The position numbers and the translations under genes are program-made. DNA of 5,607 bases, taken from positions 1-5,607 of the forward strand of contig JAAUQA010000249.1 in the NCBI GenBank assembly GCA_012032855.1, read 5' to 3'. Positions 1 to 5,421 of the stretch are shown one piece after another. The stretch comes from Candidatus Competibacteraceae bacterium. Lineage in GTDB: Bacteria > Pseudomonadota > Gammaproteobacteria > Competibacterales > Competibacteraceae. Each line of letters opens with the position of its first letter. Position 1 is the first letter of the stretch. The notes beneath the pieces are model-generated. The model ran no database searches. It was not told the DNA's origin and worked only from the letters and a program-made list of their open reading frames with translations.

Positions 1-443
<443 letters not shown>

Positions 444-451
444 GTGTTGTT

Positions 452-481
452 CTGCTCCCCGACTTTCGAGTCGGGGAGTAG
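452..481 (+). terminator. Long 3' hairpin after the hydratase, no U-tract
   Basis: Nine bases after the hydratase stop, arms 452-464 and 469-481 pair over 13 bp (one G-U) around a TTCG loop. The core CTCCCCGACT / AGTCGGGGAG is perfect. No T-run follows on the + strand (GCAAGCCGC), so this is not a canonical intrinsic terminator. It may be an mRNA 3'-end stabiliser left after Rho-dependent termination and trimming. The structure is certain from sequence; the role is inferred. Confidence 0.6.
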
Positions 482-511
482 CAAGCCGCTAAAACTGATT
501 CAAGCCGAGAC

Positions 512-535
512 AAAATAAAGGCTAGCGTCCCTTTT
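512..535 (+). repeat. Short dispersed repeat, copy 1
   Basis: The core AAAGGCTAGCGTCCC at 517-531, with A/T-rich flank AAAATA before it and TTTT after it, matches 14 of 15 positions with the reverse complement of 2344-2358. The same general form (A-rich, AAGGCAAGCGTCCCC, T-rich) recalls the ends of REP-associated (Y1/RAYT) transposase elements as I remember them; that link is inference. No transposase is visible here. Confidence 0.5.
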
Positions 536-678
536 CTTCCTTTTTTGTCTTTTTCTCGTTAATGACAGGTGGGATTATTCCCCGAGTACGAAACCAATTC
601 TCAATGCTTGAACGAGTGTTAGCATTAGTAATATGAGCACAACTCTCTAGGTCCAAGCCATGATGCGCTTTCGGTACT

Positions 679-858
679 ATGAAGCTACCCGGAGGCGACA
701 ATGCCATCGCTGACCAAGAGAAACTCGTTGTATGCCTGAGCCTGGAGCACCCGCGAGATAAGCACAAGGCGCGTGTATTTGCAGCGGATGTGGGCTTTAC
801 GGGCAGAATGCGGACCTGCCGGAATGCGGACTGGTTCGTGGGCAAGTCGGCACAATAG
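679..858 (+). pseudogene. DUF6883-like protein, N-terminal remnant
   Basis: From ATG 679 the frame reads MKLPGGDNAIADQEKLVVC and then LSLEHPRDKHKARVFAADVG, ending in TAG at 856-858 (59 codons). The spaced motif 'KLP.ad.A.vd..KL..Y.L...HprG.hKArvFa..lG' is the N-terminal half of DUF6883 as I know it from small bacterial proteins of unknown function, usually near 100-110 residues. The match stops around residue 42 (codons near 802), and the following residues are out-of-frame sequence of the neighbouring DUF4926-like gene. The gene is therefore truncated by a deletion and is unlikely to be functional. There is no clear Shine-Dalgarno before 679. Assignment rests on motif memory, not on a search; I am fairly confident of the family and very confident that the frame is not intact. 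Confidence 0.6.
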
Positions 859-917
859 TCGAGCAATTGGATGATGCGTATGAGGTCGAGTTTTGCGACG
901 ATGAAGGGATGCGCTGA
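804..917 (+). pseudogene. DUF4926-like protein, interior remnant
   Basis: In frame 3 the segment from about 804 reads QNADLPECGLVRGQVGTIVE, then QLDDAYEVEFCDDEGMR, stopping at TGA 915-917. The pattern 'DLPe.GL.rGqvGTIVe....aYEVEF.DdeG' is the characteristic core of DUF4926, small bacterial proteins of about 60-80 residues with an SH3-like beta-barrel appearance. The usual start region (v.LL.D) and the C-terminal 'T.a.l.L....' strand are both missing. Upstream the frame runs into DUF6883 sequence, and the end coincides with the first tandem palindrome (908-914). From memory, DUF4926 and DUF6883 genes are often adjacent; here the two are fused out of frame by a deletion near 800-806. It is a decayed gene pair, function unknown. 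Confidence 0.6.
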
Positions 918-981
918 GCTAGCGAAGCGCATCGGTCGAGAGGGAAAACCGTATATGATGCGCCTCCTTCTTCAGCGCATC
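908..981. repeat. Two tandem palindromes with identical arms (REP-like)
   Basis: GATGCGC at 908-914 pairs with GCGCATC at 927-933 (8 bp counting T915/A926), and GATGCGC at 957-963 pairs with GCGCATC at 975-981. The two hairpins have different loops, so the arms rather than the whole unit are conserved. A fifth copy of GATGCGC lies alone at 662-668. The inner pairing 927-933/957-963 is an alternative fold. The array lies 38 nt beyond the stop of the minus-strand lipoprotein gene and clips the end of the DUF4926 remnant. It could be a REP/BIME-like unit or an mRNA 3'-end structure for the lipoprotein transcript. No T-run follows on either strand. Confidence 0.6.
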
Positions 982-1019
982 CTGCCGGGCTGGGTGACAC
1001 TCCTGCTGACGACTTTCTT

Positions 1020-2237
1020 TTAGAAGGGTTCCCTTGGCAACGCCAACCAACGACGCCAAACCGCAAGTGCGAGCCGTTCCCGACCATTTTCGTCGATAAG
1101 TCCGCAATCTTTTGCAAGGTTTCCCATTGGTTCGATGTCCGGATCGTAAGGTAGACCGGTTCCGCGCAATTTCTCCGCCAGTTGATCCAGGTCGCGGCTA
1201 GTCCACTGAATAACGAATTCTGCGTCCATTTTCTGCGCTTCGGAAAACAGGAAATCCACATATTCAGCCTGCCAGAACTCTTCACCCGGAATGAGTACGC
1301 GACCTTCGCGTCCGGGGATTTTGACGCCCAGCGTGGGATGTAAGAAATCCTCAGCCAAGTGATTCGTCTCGATAATCGCGAAGGGTTTGTTCGGCGCAAT
1401 CGAACTCGCCCGCGAGAACCAATCACGCTCAATGTCGTCAGGATCACCGCCCGCGTGTAAAAAGGGATACGTGCTGACCCCATAGAAGTCGGTATAGGGC
1501 ATGAGCGCTTCGACCACATCAGCCCGTTTACCCATCTCCTCATCATTCATCAGCATGAATTCGATAATGATGGGCAAGCTAGGGTAGTCCTGCTTGAGGA
1601 CAGGATAGACTTGCTGAATCGCACGATATAGTTTTTTGAAACGAGGATCGTCGACATCGTCAAAAGCGGCATCGACTTCCATGACATAGACGAAGTAGTC
1701 AGGCTTGAATCGCTTAATCAGATCACGACACCAGTTGAGATAGGCGGCAATAACCTCTGGATGATCGAATGAACGGTCCTGCCAGTCGCTGGGCAACGGC
1801 AGATCGTTCTCACCGAGATATTGCGATAACGACACCCGGTCGCCACCGAGAATACTCGTTGATACCAGAACTTTGTGATGCGGTTGAATCGCAGCGAGCC
1901 GTCGTGCAATCTCTTCCTCTTGATTGGGATGATATTTGGTTTTGGCAGCGGCCTCGGGCCAGGGCACAAACCCGTCGAAGAAGATTCCGACTATGTCGCC
2001 GTTCTCGCCCAATATACGGGCGGTTTCGTCGAACGCATTCTGATTCCAGTCATAGGGTTGATAGGCGAAACCCATGTAGAAAGAACGTCGGTCTGAAAGA
2101 GTGTGAATATGATCCGTCATCTTTGCGGTATCGGGCGAGCTTGGTGCATCGGGTAATTGGAAGGATTGCTCGGTCTCATCGCAACCGGCCAGTAACCATA
2201 CCAGACCTATCAGCGCTGCAAGGGTAAATCTTCGCAT
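1020..2237 (-). CDS. Lipoprotein with TIM-barrel glycoside-hydrolase-like domain
   Basis: The 405-residue product starts at ATG 2237, with AGAGG 8 nt upstream. A lipoprotein signal (Arg-Arg, hydrophobic 5-16, lipobox LAGC with Cys19) sends it to the cell envelope, and Asp at +2 (residue 20) would favour retention in the inner membrane by the E. coli rule. After a polar linker (20-50), alternating strands and helices suggest a TIM barrel: YMGFAYQPYDW (54-64), GIFFDGF (84-90), KVLVSTSI (122-129), YFVYVMEVD with Glu187, LPIIIEFML, DFYGVSTYP (250-258), PFAIIETNH with Glu290, and FVIQWTSRD (341-349). Glu187 after strand 4 and Glu290 after strand 7 are placed as acid/base and nucleophile are in clan GH-A, and the last strands recall GH53 galactanases. 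The usual Asn before the acid/base Glu is absent (MEVD, not NEP), so activity is uncertain. No transport or regulatory gene accompanies it. The substrate is unknown. Confidence 0.8.
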   Translation of the reverse strand: MRRFTLAALIGLVWLLAGCDETEQSFQLPDAPSSPDTAKMTDHIHTLSDRRSFYMGFAYQPYDWNQNAFDETARILGENGDIVGIFFDGFVPWPEAAAKTKYHPNQEEEIARRLAAIQPHHKVLVSTSILGGDRVSLSQYLGENDLPLPSDWQDRSFDHPEVIAAYLNWCRDLIKRFKPDYFVYVMEVDAAFDDVDDPRFKKLYRAIQQVYPVLKQDYPSLPIIIEFMLMNDEEMGKRADVVEALMPYTDFYGVSTYPFLHAGGDPDDIERDWFSRASSIAPNKPFAIIETNHLAEDFLHPTLGVKIPGREGRVLIPGEEFWQAEYVDFLFSEAQKMDAEFVIQWTSRDLDQLAEKLRGTGLPYDPDIEPMGNLAKDCGLIDENGRERLALAVWRRWLALPREPF

Positions 2238-2265
2238 TACTGTTACCTCTGCCTTTCTACGCCGG

Positions 2266-2291
2266 AAAAAACGGGGGATGAGATTGCCCCC
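2266..2291 (-). terminator. Terminator-like hairpin in the lipoprotein leader
   Basis: On the minus strand GGGGG (2291-2287), a 9-nt loop and CCCCC (2277-2273) are followed by G and six T (2271-2266). This is the form of an intrinsic terminator, and it sits only about 28 nt before the lipoprotein ATG, inside its presumed leader. The next gene upstream on this side is divergent, so there is no minus-strand gene for it to end. That favours a conditional attenuator. The stem is only 5 GC pairs, so strength is unclear. Confidence 0.5.
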
Positions 2292-2332
2292 TACACGGCT
2301 ATTAGGGTCTCCAGGAGAAATCTGGAAGAGCC
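2287..2332 (-). promoter_or_regulatory. Competing hairpins upstream of the leader terminator
   Basis: Reading the minus strand, arms 2332-2322 and 2314-2306 form a hairpin (core TCCAG/CTGGA, extended by GAG/CTC and GCC/GG(G) with a bulge and a mismatch). Its last bases ACCCTA overlap CCCTA (2307-2303), which can instead pair with TAGGG (2293-2289). That second pairing would tie up the G-run needed by the terminator at 2266-2291. The three pairings are mutually exclusive, as in a classical attenuator. I see no leader peptide and no known riboswitch core. Pairings are visible; regulation is inference. Confidence 0.4.
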
Positions 2333-2376
2333 AAATTAAAGGGGGGACGCTTGCCTTTTTTTATTCCCCTTTTTTG
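2333..2376 (-). repeat. Short dispersed repeat, copy 2 (inverted)
   Basis: The minus-strand core AAAGGCAAGCGTCCC (2358-2344) matches copy 1 at 517-531 with one mismatch and is in the opposite orientation. On the + strand the copy is A/T-rich at both ends and can fold on itself: AAAGGGG (2338-2344) with CCCCTTT (2366-2372). It lies between the lipoprotein leader and the heat-shock promoter. A Y1/RAYT-type element end is a possible origin, by inference only. Confidence 0.5.
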
Positions 2377-2399
2377 TTCACAACCGCGCCTTTCCTCCA

Positions 2400-2427
2400 C
2401 TTGAAAACAGCGCAACCATCCCCATCT
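2400..2427 (+). promoter_or_regulatory. RpoH (sigma-32) heat-shock promoter
   Basis: CTTGAAA at 2400-2406, a 13-nt spacer, and CCCCATCT at 2420-2427 match the E. coli sigma-32 consensus CTTGAAA-N11-16-CCCCATNT at every specified base. Transcription would start near 2433, giving a leader of about 53 nt to the first Hsp20 gene at 2486. A small GGCC/GGCC hairpin (2439-2451) lies near the 5' end of that leader. Its position in front of two Hsp20 genes makes the call very strong. Confidence 0.93.
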
Positions 2428-2485
2428 AAAGACTGTGAGGCCCTGGTGGCCGAGTGTTGAAATAATCTTTACGGAGGACGCTGTT

Positions 2486-2929
2486 ATGACACTTGTACGT
2501 TATGAACCCCTAAACTTACTGAACCAATTACAACGCGACGTCAACCGCTTGTTCGACACCAGCCGGGTCGGTAACGATGAAAGCGGTTTAATGGCGAGCG
2601 ATTGGGCCCCGGCAGTGGACATCAAAGAAGAAGCTGATCGCTTTGTGATCCAGGCCGATGTGCCCGGCGTCGAGCCCAAGGATATCGATATCACCATGGA
2701 AAAAGGCGTGTTGACCCTCAAGGGACAGCGGGTTTCCGAAAGCAAGGAAGAGAGCGACAAGTACAAACGCGTCGAACGGGTACGCGGTACGTTTATGCGG
2801 CGCTTTTCCCTGCCTGATACGGTGGAAACCGACAAAATCAACGCCAAATTCAAAGATGGGGTCTTGGAGGTCACCGTGCCTAAGGGAGAGGAAGCACAGC
2901 CTCGTCGCATTCAAGTCGAAGGCGTTTAA
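2486..2929 (+). CDS. Small heat-shock protein, Hsp20/alpha-crystallin family (first)
   Basis: The 147-residue cytoplasmic holdase would bind unfolding proteins under heat stress and pass them to DnaK/ClpB. It starts at ATG 2486 with GGAGG (2473-2477) 8 nt upstream; longer in-frame extensions are not needed. The N-terminal arm (1-38) has YEPLNLLNQLQRDVNRLF, typical of bacterial class A sHsps. The alpha-crystallin domain runs from about Trp40 (WAPAVDIKEEADRFVIQADVPG) through GVLTLKG and FMRRFSLPDTV to the hallmark KFKDGVLEVTVPK (121-133). The tail has RIQV (141-144), an I-x-V anchor for oligomer assembly. Length and all landmarks are normal. It is the first gene after the RpoH promoter, 90 nt before a second, clearly different Hsp20 gene, so the two probably form an ibpAB-like pair. 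Confidence in family is very high. Confidence 0.97.
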   Translation: MTLVRYEPLNLLNQLQRDVNRLFDTSRVGNDESGLMASDWAPAVDIKEEADRFVIQADVPGVEPKDIDITMEKGVLTLKGQRVSESKEESDKYKRVERVRGTFMRRFSLPDTVETDKINAKFKDGVLEVTVPKGEEAQPRRIQVEGV

Positions 2930-2939
2930 GCTGGTCAGT

Positions 2940-2963
2940 GGGGGCGTATAACGATACGTCCCC
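2940..2963 (+). terminator. Intergenic hairpin between the two Hsp20 genes
   Basis: Ten bases after the first Hsp20 stop, GGGGGCGTAT (2940-2949) pairs with ATACGTCCCC (2954-2963) over 10 bp with one G-U, around an AACG loop. The following TCTATTCG has no proper T-run, so full termination is unlikely. It could stabilise the upstream message or lower expression of the second gene. Role inferred. Confidence 0.5.
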
Positions 2964-3019
2964 TCTATTCGTGATGTTCCTGTCACATTGAGAATCGATT
3001 CCGGTTGACGGAGGACGCC

Positions 3020-3523
3020 ATGAGCACATTGAATCAAATTCGGGAAGGTTTGAGCCAAGCGTGGGAAACCTTATCCGACGGATGGCATGAATTGCGGGAC
3101 AGAGCAACTCATGCGCTTACCCATTTTCATCCCAAACACAGCGGCACAGGCCTGGAAACCGTAGACGAGCAGATGGTGCGCAGCGGTTCGCGGTGGGGTT
3201 TACTGGCTGCCGAAGTCTCGGAGAACGACGACCAAGTGGTGGTCAACCTGGAAGCGCCCGGCATGGAAGCGGATAACTTCGAACTCCAAGTCGTGGACGA
3301 GTATCTGGTGGTGCGCGGCGAAAAACGCACCGAGCGGGAAGAACGCAAGGGCCGTTATTATGTCATGGAACGTGCCTACGGCAGTTTCGAACGGGCAATT
3401 CCATTGCCTACCGCCGTGGAAGCGGATCAAGCCCACGCTAAATACCGCAACGGCGTGCTGCGGATTGCTTTACCCAAGAGTCCGCAAGCTCGTGCCCGGC
3501 GCATCGAAGTGAGTGTCGAATAG
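3020..3523 (+). CDS. Small heat-shock protein, Hsp20/alpha-crystallin family (second)
   Basis: This 167-residue paralogue starts at ATG 3020 with GGAGG (3010-3014) 5 nt upstream; an upstream TTG at 3005 overlaps that site and is less likely. Its N-terminal arm (1-57) is longer than in the first protein and different in type: LNQIREGLSQAWETLSDGWH looks like an amphipathic, Trp-rich helix, followed by a His-rich stretch (THALTHFHPKH, 30-40). The alpha-crystallin domain runs from about Trp59 (RWGLLAAEVSENDDQVVVNL) through EAPGM and SFERAIPLP to KYRNGVLRIALPK (141-153). RIEV (161-164) gives the I-x-V anchor. No second promoter is evident, so it is probably read from the RpoH promoter through the 2940-2963 hairpin. 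The divergent arm suggests a different client range or a mixed oligomer with its partner, as for IbpA/IbpB; that is inference. Confidence 0.96.
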   Translation: MSTLNQIREGLSQAWETLSDGWHELRDRATHALTHFHPKHSGTGLETVDEQMVRSGSRWGLLAAEVSENDDQVVVNLEAPGMEADNFELQVVDEYLVVRGEKRTEREERKGRYYVMERAYGSFERAIPLPTAVEADQAHAKYRNGVLRIALPKSPQARARRIEVSVE

Positions 3524-3540
3524 CGAGCTCGCTTACTGAG

Positions 3541-3566
3541 CAGGGTGTGGCACTTGCTACACCCTG
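3541..3566 (+). terminator. Hairpin after the second Hsp20 gene
   Basis: Seventeen bases after the stop, CAGGGTGTGGC (3541-3551) pairs with GCTACACCCTG (3556-3566) over 11 bp with one G-U, around an ACTT loop. It marks the likely 3' end of the heat-shock operon. Again no T-run follows (AGCATTGACAGG), so termination, if it happens here, is non-canonical. Confidence 0.55.
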
Positions 3567-3574
3567 AGCATTGA

Positions 3575-3695
3575 CAGGACTTACGCAGCTCGTTCCAGAG
3601 GACGCCGTGAATCTCTCCCTGTAGGCTTGACGACGGTCGTCCGGGCCGTCGACACCTCTTGCACGAGCGACGCAAGCCCCCGTACGCAAGTCCTG
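3575..3695. mobile_element. MITE-like element of 121 bp with terminal inverted repeats
   Basis: The left end CAGGACTTACGCA (3575-3587) is matched by the inverted right end TACGCAAGTCCTG (3683-3695), with 2 differences in 12 paired positions. A second, longer inverted match starts just inside the right end: the reverse complement of about 3652-3679 follows the left end as GG-CTT-CG-GCTCGT-C-AGAGG. The centre holds the odd palindrome GACGAC-G-GTCGTC (3629-3641). There is no room for a transposase, so it would be mobilised in trans. Direct target repeats are not clear (left flank TTGA, right flank ATCA). The right end lies 1 nt from the permease stop. An IS-derived origin is inference; the paired ends are visible. 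Confidence 0.6.
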
Positions 3696-3696
3696 A

Positions 3697-4509
3697 TCAA
3701 TTCAACAAGCGCCGTTCGATAAAGCGAATCGCTAAGATCAACGCCACGGTAGTGTAAGCGATCAACACCAACAGATTGATTACTGGCTGTTGTAATGGCA
3801 TATCGGTCATCAGCGGGCGCACCAAATCCACCGCATGTGGCAGAGGCAACAGATACGTCCCCCATTGAACGATGGCCGGCATCCGTTCCAACGGGAAAAA
3901 CACCCCGCTGATCAGCAGCATCGGCGTGATCAGTAAGGTGTAGTAGTAGAGAAAAAAGTCGTAATTGCGGGCAAATGCGGTGACCACTAGCGCCATTGCC
4001 GCAAAACACAGTCCGGTTAATAGCATTACCGGTAAAGTGAATATTGCTTGCCAACCGGAAATCGCGCCCAGCAGAGCGGCTACTATCAGAATAGCTGCAC
4101 CGCTGAACACACTTTTGGTCGCCGCCCAGATTGCCTCGCCGATCACCACATCCTGGATAGAGAGCGGGGTCGCCAACATTGCATCCCAAGTTTTCTGCAC
4201 CTCCATCCGGGTATAGGCGGAATACATGCCCTCGAACGTCGCCGCCACCATCGTGCTGGAACAGACGATACCGGAAGCCAGAAAAACCAGATAGGGCAGT
4301 TCCTGTACGGTGCCCACCAAGCTGCCCAAGCCGTATCCCAAGGCCAGCAAATACAGCAACGGTTCGCCGAAATTGCCGAGAATGGCCGGTCCGGCCAGCT
4401 TGAACCAGACCCGAAAATTGCGCTGCCACACCGGCAACCAGCGCAAAGCCGGCGGAGGGCGGCGGACGGTAACCGTGGATTGGTGCATTGCCGCCAGCTC
4501 ATTGTCCAT
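3697..4509 (-). CDS. ABC-2 type transporter permease (NodJ-like)
   Basis: This 270-residue inner-membrane protein would form, probably as a dimer, the channel of an ABC exporter. I chose ATG 4509 because GGGAG (4521-4517) lies 7 nt upstream; a GTG at 4512 would leave only 4 nt. After a polar N-terminus it shows six hydrophobic segments at about 41-65, 72-92, 118-150, 155-179, 185-205 and 243-264. The conserved ABC-2 stretch SGVFFPLERMPAIVQWGTYL with PLPHAVDLVRPL (201-232) is the mark of the NodJ/DrrB group, and MEVQKTWDAMLATPLS is the typical cytoplasmic coupling region. Length is standard (about 260-270). It overlaps the end of the ATPase by 11 nt, indicating translational coupling. The stop TGA (3699-3697) sits against the MITE-like element, but the C-terminus RFIERRLLN looks complete. 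NodJ exports lipo-oligosaccharides in rhizobia; in other bacteria the substrate is unknown. Confidence 0.92.
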   Translation of the reverse strand: MDNELAAMHQSTVTVRRPPPALRWLPVWQRNFRVWFKLAGPAILGNFGEPLLYLLALGYGLGSLVGTVQELPYLVFLASGIVCSSTMVAATFEGMYSAYTRMEVQKTWDAMLATPLSIQDVVIGEAIWAATKSVFSGAAILIVAALLGAISGWQAIFTLPVMLLTGLCFAAMALVVTAFARNYDFFLYYYTLLITPMLLISGVFFPLERMPAIVQWGTYLLPLPHAVDLVRPLMTDMPLQQPVINLLVLIAYTTVALILAIRFIERRLLN

Positions 4510-5421
4510 CACGCAACTCCCGACCGGTTAATTTAACGAACACATCTTCCAAATTAGCGGGCCGATGCAGATAAGATAACTGCGGTTGCTGGTTGAGCGC
4601 GGCCAGCAATGCGCTTTCGTCGTGAGCGTAATAAAACACGGTTTCCCCTACCTGCTCACTGCGTTCCGCTAGTTGTTCCCCGACCGTGTCATGCCAAGGT
4701 CCCAACCCCGAACCATACACTTCGATAACGTGGGGTTCGATGTATTTACGGGTCAGCGCCTGGGGATGATCGCTATCTAATAATTTTCCGTCATCCATCA
4801 CCGTGACCCGGTCGCACAGTCGTTGCGCCTCTTCCATGTAATGGGTGGTAAGCACCAGGGTCATGCCTTGCGAGCGCAACGCCCGCAACCGTTGCCAGAT
4901 GACTTGGCGCGCTTGCGGGTCCAGGCCGGTGGTCGGCTCATCCAGAATCAACAACTCCGGTTCGTTGACCAAGGCTCGGACTAAAGATAAACGGCGTTGC
5001 ATACCGCCGGACAAGGTGCCGATATGGGCGTCTTTCTTGCTCTCCAGGGCTGCAAAAGCCAGCAGTTCCGCAAGGCGGTTTTCCAAACCTGGTCCCCGGA
5101 GCCCGAAATAGCCGGCGTAGGTGCGCAGATTTTCGAGAACGGTGAAATCGGGATCGAGATTATCCTTCTGCGGCACGACGCCGATGCGCTCACGCATGAT
5201 GGTCGCTTCGGCTGGAATAGGATGCCCCAGAACCGACAGTTGACCACTGGTCGGCGGCGTACCACCGATCACCATCGTAACAAGGTTGTCTTGCCCGCGC
5301 CGTTCGGCCCTAACAGTCCCCAACACTCGCCGGAGTGGATTTCGATGTCGACACCGTCGACCGCCGTGAATTCACCGTAGCGTTTGGTCAGTTGATGGGT
5401 CTGGATAACAGTAGAGTTCAT
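4499..5421 (-). pseudogene. ABC transporter ATP-binding protein (NodI/CcmA-like), frameshifted after Walker A
   Basis: The partner ATPase of the downstream permease. ATG 5421 begins MNSTVIQTHQLTKRYGEFTA, and Walker A GPNGAGKTT follows at 38-46. That frame stops shortly after LLRW. The rest continues in another frame from 5275 as MVIGGTPPTSGQLSVLGHPI. One extra base between 5276 and 5275 (CGN-ATG) restores a perfect 307-residue protein, the usual NodI-family length: Q-loop Gln85 (VVPQKDN), signature LSGGMQRR (137-144), Walker B LLILDEPTTGLD (157-168) and switch His194 (TTHYMEEA). The C-terminal part ending NLEDVFVKLTGRELRDGQ is typical of CcmA-type exporters. As written, neither half can work as an ATPase. 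Since every other motif is intact, I favour a sequence error or very recent mutation. Start codon is weakly supported by SD; longer TTG start at 5505 adds unrelated residues. Confidence 0.9.

Larger units (their letters stand above)
444..678. other. Intergenic stretch without a supported gene
   Basis: Between the hydratase stop and the DUF6883 remnant I find only the 452-481 hairpin and the short repeat at 512-535, followed by a pyrimidine-rich run (532-556). A minus-strand open frame crosses this stretch but has no recognisable motif, ends in a low-complexity Lys/Glu tail that is just the reverse of the pyrimidine run, and overlaps the better-supported plus-strand remnants. A weak TTGAAC / TAATAT pair (about 609-635, spacer 15) could have been a promoter for the decayed genes downstream, but I would not rely on it. 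Confidence 0.4.

Noticed and set aside
522..932. Minus-strand open frame of 136 codons
   Set aside because: No recognisable motif, low-complexity Lys/Glu end made by a pyrimidine run, and it lies opposite the better-supported DUF6883 and DUF4926 remnants.
797..1546. Minus-strand open frame of 249 codons
   Set aside because: It overlaps the lipoprotein gene in another frame, is rich in Arg/Ser/Trp as expected for an out-of-frame reading, and has no family motif.
2433..2485. RNA thermometer (ROSE or fourU type) in the Hsp20 leader
   Set aside because: I find no U(U/C)GCU or UUUU segment placed to pair with the GGAGG site at 2473-2477; the only hairpin (2439-2451) does not include the ribosome site.
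3438..3689. Minus-strand open frames across the second Hsp20 end and the repeat element
   Set aside because: They span a gene end, a hairpin and inverted repeats without any motif; they are by-products of GC-rich sequence.
3581..4429. Minus-strand open frame of 282 codons
   Set aside because: It is the shadow of the ABC-2 permease, which has clear membrane segments and motifs; this frame is Gly/Arg/Asp-rich and runs on into the MITE-like element.
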